From JAUXFS01 sp050329575 (GTDB lineage Bacteria > Pseudomonadota > Alphaproteobacteria > Rhodospirillales > Defluviicoccaceae): a stretch of 22,657 nt of DNA. A model generated the notes under the pieces. That model saw only the letters and a list, made by a program, of their open reading frames with translations, searched no databases and was not told the origin of the DNA. The position numbers and the translations under genes were made by a program. Below, in pieces: positions 17,791 to 22,657 of this stretch. Position 1 is the first letter of the stretch, and every line of letters begins with the position of its first letter. The DNA lies in NCBI GenBank assembly GCA_050329575.1, contig JBHJOP010000090.1, positions 1 to 22,657 of the forward strand, in the 5' to 3' direction.

Positions 17791-19374
17791 ATGGCGTTCG
17801 TCAGGCGCGGGCATGGTCGTTGGTCGGCAACCGCAGTGTGGCGGCGATGCCGGGCCGGCGTTGCGATCGTCGTCGCGGTTGCCTCGCTCGAGGCATGCAC
17901 CGCCGTCGGTCCCGACTACCAGCCGCCGACCACACGACTGCCGGACGTCTGGCACCAGGACCTGACGCGCGGGCTGAAGGGCGGCAAGGCGGATCTCCGC
18001 GATTGGTGGACGAAGCTTCAGGATCCGATCCTGAACAGCCTGATCGTGCGTGCCGGGGCGGGAAATCTGGACCTGAAGGTAGCGGTGGCCCGGATTCTCG
18101 AGGCACGGGCCAATGTCGGCATCGCCGCCGGGCAACAGCTGCCCGATGTCGGCGCCGCCGGCGTGATCGAGCGCGGCCGGGTCAGCGAGGGGATCTTCGG
18201 TCCGTCGGTCAATCCGCCGCGCGAGCAGACGAGCACGCTCTACTCCATCGGGCTCGACGCCACGTGGGAGCTCGATCTTTGGGGGCGGATCGGCCGCCAG
18301 GTGGAATCGGCCGACGCCAGTCTGCAGGCGACGGTCGAGGATTACCGGGATGTTCTGGTGTCCCTCTATGCCGAGGTGGCGCGCCGCTATGTCGACGTCC
18401 GCACCGCCCAGGCGCGCATCACGGCGCTGCTCGCAAACGTCGAGAGCCAGCGGCGGACGTTGAGACTGGTGGAGGATCGCAGGCGCGCGGAGCTGGCCTC
18501 CGATCTGGAGGTCGCCCAGGCCGAACTGAACCTGGCGCGAACCGAATCCCAGCTGCCGCTGGTCCGGCAGGACCTGGCGGCGGCGGTTCACCGTCTCGGC
18601 GTCGTTCTCGGCGAACGGCCGTCGGCCCTGTATGCGGAGTTGAGGGAGCCGAGACCGATCCCGGAACCGCCGGCGGAGATCCTGGTCGGCTTTCCGACCG
18701 AGATGCTGCGCCAGCGGCCCGACGTCCGCCGCGCCGAGCGTCTGCTCGCGGCGCAGACGGCGCAGATCGGTGTCGCGACCGCCGATCTGTACCCCCGGTT
18801 CTCGTTGTCCGGCTTCTTCGCATTCGAGAACTTCGGGGTCAGCGACGTGTTCAAGAGCGACAACCTGGCCTACGGGTTCGGCCCGCGGGTGCGCTGGGCC
18901 GTTTTCGACGGCGGCCGCATCCGCAGCAACATCAAGGCCCAGGACGCCCGCACCGAGCAGGTGCTCGCCCAGTACGAGCAGACGGTGCTCAATGGCCTCC
19001 GCGAGGTCGAGGATGCGATGGCCTTCTACGTCCAGGAAAACGACCGCAAGGATGCGTTGCTGCGCTCGGTGGTGGCGGCGGCGACGTCCGTCCGGCTGGC
19101 GCAGACCTTGTATGTCACCGGCCTCACCGACTTCCAGAACGTCCAAGACCAGGAGCGCTCGAAGGCCGAACAGGACGACCAGTACGCGACGAGCCAGGGC
19201 GCGGTCACCAAGTTCCTGATCGACATCTATCGCAGCCTCGGCGGCGGCTGGGCGCCGGTCGAGAGGTCGCGCTCGACCACGACCACCGAAGCGCCCGCGT
19301 CGGAGCCCGGCTCGACGGCGTCGTCGCCGGTCGGCCGGGAGAGCCTCGTGCGGGTGGGAGCCGGTCCGTCCTGA
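17791..19374 (+). CDS. NodT-family RND efflux outer-membrane factor lipoprotein
   Basis: A 527-residue TolC-like outer-membrane channel subunit of the NodT/OprM type, the exit duct for RND efflux pumps. The signal ends in ASLEAC with Cys36 lipidated, followed directly by TAVGPDYQPP, the hallmark start of mature NodT-family proteins. Two outer-membrane efflux repeats follow, with the usual DWWTKLQDPILNSLI, TWELDLWGRIGRQVES, FPTEMLRQRPDVRRAER, ATADLYPRFSLSG and WAVFDGGRIRSNI. The C-terminal 45 residues are a low-complexity Ser/Thr/Pro tail after IYRSLGGGW, where the family usually ends. GAGGGGAAGG lies about 9 nt before the ATG. No membrane-fusion or RND gene is beside it, so it may be a shared exit duct. 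Confidence 0.92.
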   Translation: MAFVRRGHGRWSATAVWRRCRAGVAIVVAVASLEACTAVGPDYQPPTTRLPDVWHQDLTRGLKGGKADLRDWWTKLQDPILNSLIVRAGAGNLDLKVAVARILEARANVGIAAGQQLPDVGAAGVIERGRVSEGIFGPSVNPPREQTSTLYSIGLDATWELDLWGRIGRQVESADASLQATVEDYRDVLVSLYAEVARRYVDVRTAQARITALLANVESQRRTLRLVEDRRRAELASDLEVAQAELNLARTESQLPLVRQDLAAAVHRLGVVLGERPSALYAELREPRPIPEPPAEILVGFPTEMLRQRPDVRRAERLLAAQTAQIGVATADLYPRFSLSGFFAFENFGVSDVFKSDNLAYGFGPRVRWAVFDGGRIRSNIKAQDARTEQVLAQYEQTVLNGLREVEDAMAFYVQENDRKDALLRSVVAAATSVRLAQTLYVTGLTDFQNVQDQERSKAEQDDQYATSQGAVTKFLIDIYRSLGGGWAPVERSRSTTTTEAPASEPGSTASSPVGRESLVRVGAGPS

Positions 19375-19406
19375 GGGGTGGGGCGGCGACCGGGATCGGC
19401 GGGTGA

Positions 19407-19451
19407 TGGTCGGAGTGAGTGGATTCGAACCACCGGCCCCGCCTTCCGAAG
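19407..19451 (-). other. 3' fragment of a tRNA-Pro gene; probable attachment-site duplicate
   Basis: Read on the minus strand, the sequence ends GGTTCGAATCCACTCACTCCGACCA. This is a complete T-arm (GGTGG-TTCGAAT-CCACT), a 3' acceptor strand CACTCCG, discriminator A and encoded CCA, preceded by GGGGCC and a TTCGG like the anticodon loop of tRNA-Pro(CGG). This is how alphaproteobacterial tRNA-Pro genes end. The matching 5' acceptor CGGAGTG should lie near 19477-19483, but the sequence there is unrelated, and no D-arm is seen. A 3' part alone is what integration of a tRNA-targeting element leaves at its far end. By orientation the intact tRNA-Pro and the element body would lie to the right. No integrase is seen in the window. 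Confidence 0.7.
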
Positions 19452-19721
19452 TCGACCCGCCCGCATGTGTTTACGTCCTGTTGTCATTTTGTTGCGACGG
19501 TGTTCGACGATAATGGCCGTTGATTGACCGTGGTTGACGTTGCATCCGCGGATGTGCGCGGATGTCGCACCAAGTGCGAAATTGCCACAGCATCGATGTG
19601 GGGCGACGAAGGGGAGCGACGAAGCGAGTCGTGACAGTCACCGCGCCAGGACCGGCGACGTTTTCAGCCGGCGGGATAGCGCTCCTCGACAGAGCTACCG
19701 GTTCCCCGTTTTCTTGGCGCG
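19452..19721. other. Non-coding stretch inside the probable mobile-DNA scar
   Basis: No gene is supported. The first 120 bases are richer in A/T than the genes to the left. Short direct repeats occur: GCGGATGT at 19548-19555 and again at 19558-19565, and GCGACGAAG twice near 19604-19625. Repeats close to an attachment site could be integrase arm sites, but this is only a possibility. I see no integrase fragment on either strand. Confidence 0.3.
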
Positions 19722-20840
19722 ATGAGCATGTTTCTTCATGCGGCGTTCGGTCAAGGGCGGCTCTGGCTGTGGGGTGAGACCGCGGTCGACCGGGCTGCGC
19801 CGCTGCCGAAACCGCGCCGTCGGAAGTCGGGTCCGCCGCTTCCACTGCGGAACCCCTTCGATGCCGGCGCCGAGGCTCAGGATGATGCGGCCGAGGTCCT
19901 CGGGCTTGCGTCCGCCGGCGTCAACCTCGATCGCGCGGTGCTATGACTGCCGACGGCCGATGGCCGTCCGATCGCATCCAACCCGATCGTGGAGGAGATC
20001 CCGGACTCGGTTGACGGCGTCGGACGTGCGCCCTGGGAAACCGCCGCACTGGCGCTGGCCCCTGCGAACTTTGTCGAGCTTCTCACTCGACGTAGCAATG
20101 ACGGCATTCTGACTCCGGGGCTCTTCGCGTCATCGGCGTTCACATTCTGGCACACGGTGCTCCGCTTCGCCGGAGCGCTGGTCGCCCGGCAATGCGTTTT
20201 GCCCGGCATCGAGGAGGAAAACGGCAGGCCGGCGGCGCGCTGGCAGCCGGTGCTGTTGGGCCGCGATGCCCAGGCCGTGGCGAGGCTAGCTCATGCCATG
20301 CCGGACGCGGCGCGGGCCGTTGGCGAGGCGACGGTACTGCCCCCCGACCCCACTGCCACCGTCGTCGGGGAGATGATCGGTTTGCTCGTCGACGCCCTGA
20401 TGCGCTCCGATGCCACCGCTGCGCGGACAGCCGTGCTGACGACGCTGGACGACCGGTGGCTGGCCGCGCTGCGCAAGCCGAATGCCGAGCTCCGCGGCGA
20501 TGCCGCCGCGATCGACGCGTTGCGCCAACGCCTCGAGGACTGGCGACGGCCGATCGCGGTCGCCGCGTCCAGCCCGAGCCGCCTCTGCTTTCGCATCGAG
20601 GAGGCGGCGATCCCCCTCGACAGTCAGGATCCCGGGCCGATCCATGTCCCCGACGCACCGTGGCGGATCCGCTACCTGTTGCAAGCGCATGCGGATCCGA
20701 GCCTGCTGCTCCCCGTTCGAGAGGCCTGGAACGGCAGCGACCGGACCTTGAGCAGGCTGGTCGGCAGCCAGGCCAACGTTCGGGAGTTCCTTCATCTGTC
20801 GTTTGCTCAGGCGGGGCGGATCAGCCCGGCGGTTGGCGCC
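19722..20840 (+). pseudogene. HelZ-like SNF2 helicase, nonsense-mutated and truncated
   Basis: One frame from ATG 19722 reads as the N-terminal part of a bacterial SNF2-family helicase with a DUF3670-type domain. It starts MSMFLHAAFGQGRLWLWGE, like HelZ-type proteins. TGA at 19944-19946 interrupts RAVL*LPTADGRPIAS, where such proteins usually have Trp, so TGG to TGA is likely. The same frame then continues through ARWQPVLLGRDAQAVARLAH and WRIRYLLQAHADPSLLLPV to about 20840. There homology stops and IS630 sequence begins. The whole C-terminal SNF2 ATPase, normally several hundred residues, is missing. The SWIM zinc-finger gene often paired with such helicases is not seen. I consider it dead; a product from GTG 19989 is possible but would lack the ATPase. 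Confidence 0.8.
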
Positions 20841-21350
20841 GGACGGACAGGCGCTGGCATAGCGTTGGTCGGCCGGCTGTCGCGCCCGGAGCCGCTTCGC
20901 GTCCCCTGCCGGACTGTGCCGCTTTTTTTGTCCGAGGCGCATCTCGTCCCGCCACCAGAGCTCGACGGGCGTGCCTTCGGGCAGGTGCGCTACCGCTGCG
21001 GCGATGGTTGCCGCGAGGTTTTTTGACCGTCTCGATCATCGTGGCGTCCGGCTCGGGATGCCGCGGCCGGACGCTCGTGTGTGAGACGCCGAGGTCATGG
21101 AGAAGACGTGACCCCGAGCGTTCGTGATCGTCGGCTCCGAACCGGTCCCGGATCACCTGCTTCATGTCAATCCGTCGCCACCGGCGGGCTCAACAACCAG
21201 GACGAAGCGGAAGCGCCGCTCGTTCCGGCCGTCCTTCGACCACCCTGTCTCCGCTTCGAGCTGAGCGATGCTTCGATCGTGAAGGGCGCATTCCCGGAAA
21301 GGATGCGAACCGGACGGCCTCGCCGCTCGATGGTCTTGCCGCCCCGGAAG
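20835..21350 (-). mobile_element. Degenerate IS630-family transposase relic
   Basis: The minus strand carries pieces of an IS630-family transposase. RRWRRIDMKQVIRDRFG, then HERSGSRLLHDLGVSHTSVRPRHPEPDA (about 21192-21040) matches the helix-turn-helix part. After a frame change at six A (21024-21019), LAATIAAAVAHLPEGTPVELWWRDEMRLGQKK and QPADQRYASA follow, including the first catalytic Asp of the DDE triad (WWRDE). The remaining catalytic domain is missing: at about 20840 the sequence passes into the helicase pseudogene. A stop lies just upstream of RRWRRID, and the part from 21193 to 21350 matches the N-terminus only loosely, in changing frames, so that boundary is uncertain. I found no terminal repeats or target duplication. 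Confidence 0.7.
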
Positions 21351-21354
21351 GGGC
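21341..21354. terminator. Hairpin 20 nt after the FtsX-like permease gene
   Basis: GCCCC-GGAA-GGGGC (plus strand) gives a 5-bp GC stem with a tetraloop, 20 nt downstream of the permease stop on the minus strand. No T-run follows, so termination is possible but not shown. Confidence 0.25.
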
Positions 21355-21373
21355 ACTGGACTCTTCCCGCGCC

Positions 21374-22657
21374 TCACGCCTGCCGCAGCATCTCCCCCGC
21401 GGGGCGTGAAAGGGCCCACCAGGCGGCGACGAGACCCGTGGCCGCGGGGAGCGCAACCGCCGCGGCCAGCCAAGGGAGCACCACCGCGAACGCGGGGCTG
21501 AAGTCGATGAGGTTCGCGACCGAGGCCCACGCCGCCAGATTGCCGAGGACGAGGGCCGCCAGCGCCGCCATGAGACCGATGAGCGCGAACTCGATCGCCG
21601 TGGCCACCAGAACCTGCCGGCGCGTGGCACCCACGACCTTGAGCAGGATCGCTTCGCGCAACCGCCGGCGGCGACTGGCGGCGACCGCCCCCGTCAGCAC
21701 AAGGAAGGCGGCGACGCCGGTGGCCGCCGACATTCCCCCGAGTGCCGTCCCGACTCCGCCGACCGCCGTTTCAAGGAAAGCCGTCACCTCCGCGACCAGG
21801 ACGGTCGGGGCCTCGGGAAAGGCCCGCGACAACTCGGCGCGCAGGTCGCGCGCGCCGTCCGGTCCGGCGGAGGAGGGGGCGGTCCAGACCGCCGCGATCT
21901 CGCGGTGCGGCGGCGGCGCGGCGAACGGCGACAGCAGGATCGGGAAGTCGAGAGCGAGCCCGGCGCGGTCGACCCGCCGGAGATTGGCGATCCTGCCGCG
22001 GAGCGGCTCCCCCAGCACATCGAGGGTCAGGGTGTCACCGATGCCGACGCCGAACCGGCGTGCCGCCCGCTCGTCGAGCGAGACCAGCGGTGGTCCGGCA
22101 TGATCCTCCGGCCACCACTCCCCGGCGACGAGCCCTTCCGCCGGCGGTCCGGCCCGCCACGAGATCCCGCGATCGCCGCGAACAACGAACGCCACGTCGG
22201 CCGGTATGCGCAGATCCGCCACCGCACGATCGCCGATGCCGGTGACACGGGCATGCAGGAAGGGGGCGCGCTCCCACCGCTCGACCTGCGGCGATGCCGC
22301 CAGGAAGGCATCCAACCGCCCGCCCTCCCCGGGGACGATGTTCAACACCACCAGCCCCGGCGCCGACGCGGGCAACGTGTCGACGAGGTGGCGGTCGGTG
22401 TTCTGGCGCACGGATTCGACGGCGACGACGAGGGTGAGGCAGAGACCGGCGGCCATCACCAGCGGCAGCGTGGGCGCCCCCGGCCGGTGCATGTTCGCCA
22501 GCGCCAAGCGGAGCAGGGGGCGCCCCTGCAACGCCGATAGGCGCCCGGTCACCCTGGCGGCGATCGCCACGAGGCCGCCAAGCGCCAGGAATGCCGCCAC
22601 GACGAGGGCTGCCGCCGCGGCGAACAGGGCCGCCACGACCGGAAGCGGCGCGGACCA
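21374..22657 (-). CDS. FtsX/YbbP-type ABC transporter permease, N-terminus outside window
   Basis: The frame is open from the right edge to a TGA at 21376-21374, giving about 427 residues. There is a GTG at 22636, but in-frame codons continue to the edge without a stop and the sequence there is already inside a membrane helix, so the true start lies outside. In order: a hydrophobic helix (ALFAAAAALVVAAFLALGGLVAI), RLALANMHRPGAPTLPLVMAAGLCLTLVV opening the next helix, an extracytoplasmic domain of about 200 residues, then three C-terminal helices. The last three contain the FtsX signature REAILLKVVGATRRQVL. This is the C-terminal half of a YbbP-like two-repeat permease; these work with an ATPase of the LolD/YbbA type, probably upstream outside the window. 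The exported substrate is unknown. Confidence 0.85.
   Translation of the reverse strand, partial: WSAPLPVVAALFAAAAALVVAAFLALGGLVAIAARVTGRLSALQGRPLLRLALANMHRPGAPTLPLVMAAGLCLTLVVAVESVRQNTDRHLVDTLPASAPGLVVLNIVPGEGGRLDAFLAASPQVERWERAPFLHARVTGIGDRAVADLRIPADVAFVVRGDRGISWRAGPPAEGLVAGEWWPEDHAGPPLVSLDERAARRFGVGIGDTLTLDVLGEPLRGRIANLRRVDRAGLALDFPILLSPFAAPPPHREIAAVWTAPSSAGPDGARDLRAELSRAFPEAPTVLVAEVTAFLETAVGGVGTALGGMSAATGVAAFLVLTGAVAASRRRRLREAILLKVVGATRRQVLVATAIEFALIGLMAALAALVLGNLAAWASVANLIDFSPAFAVVLPWLAAAVALPAATGLVAAWWALSRPAGEMLRQA

Noticed and set aside
17517..19406. Second long plus-strand frame over the NodT gene
   Set aside because: Overlaps the clear outer-membrane factor in another frame and is a Gly/Arg/Pro-rich shadow.
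19407..19483. Complete tRNA-Pro gene
   Set aside because: The 5' acceptor strand expected near 19477-19483, the D-arm and a proper anticodon stem are absent; only the 3' part is present.
19944..19946. TGA read as selenocysteine or tryptophan in the helicase frame
   Set aside because: Other genes here (treZ, treS, mccB neighbours) use TGA as a normal stop, no selenocysteine-insertion hairpin is evident, and the gene is also truncated by IS630 sequence.
21019..21024. Programmed frameshift site in the IS630 relic (A6 run)
   Set aside because: The needed shift is +1 (or -2) and not the -1 usual at A-rich slippery sites, and the relic has other breaks, so decay is simpler.

Overview
The window is high-GC DNA with tightly packed genes, strong Shine-Dalgarno sequences and few AT-rich patches. 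Gene content suggests an alphaproteobacterium, perhaps Rhodospirillales-like: a TreS-maltokinase fusion, TreY/TreZ, a leucine-degradation cluster with an ACGT-repeat operator, and a NodT-type efflux outer-membrane lipoprotein. This placement is inferred from protein character and style, not from a marker gene.

Region A (1-7502) is trehalose and alpha-glucan metabolism. treZ and treY (minus strand, TGATG overlap; treY runs off the left edge) make trehalose from malto-oligosaccharides. Facing away across about 340 bp is one 1102-residue gene fusing trehalose synthase (TreS) to a maltokinase domain, which links trehalose and maltose to maltose-1-phosphate. The shared control region holds candidate promoter elements on both strands.

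Region B (7550-17052) is all on the minus strand. From right to left: PaaI-type thioesterase, isovaleryl-CoA dehydrogenase, SDR, HCCA-isomerase/DsbA-like protein, methylcrotonyl-CoA carboxylase beta, an exported PA14-like protein, methylglutaconyl-CoA hydratase, methylcrotonyl-CoA carboxylase alpha, then a DUF4410-like lipoprotein. This covers isovaleryl-CoA to HMG-CoA in leucine catabolism; no HMG-CoA lyase is in the window. A near-consensus promoter (TTGACG-N17-TACCAT) heads the block. Its spacer and -35 box carry three ACGT cores spaced 6 bp apart, like the operators of the MerR-family regulator LiuR. A second promoter lies directly before isovaleryl-CoA dehydrogenase.

Region C (17054-19374, plus strand) has a small exported protein of unknown function and an orphan NodT-family outer-membrane factor.

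Region D (19407-about 21350) is a mobile-DNA scar. The 3' part of a tRNA-Pro, without its 5' half, sits at 19407-19451 on the minus strand and looks like an attachment-site duplicate. It is followed by a HelZ-like SNF2 helicase pseudogene (in-frame TGA, ATPase lost) cut off by a degenerate IS630-family transposase relic.

Region E (21374-22657, minus strand) is the C-terminal part of an FtsX/YbbP-type ABC transporter permease that enters from the right edge.

I see no complete novel system. The best leads are the operator/promoter at 17019-17052, the exported PA14-like protein inside the leucine operon, and the tRNA-Pro scar with the dead SNF2 helicase.
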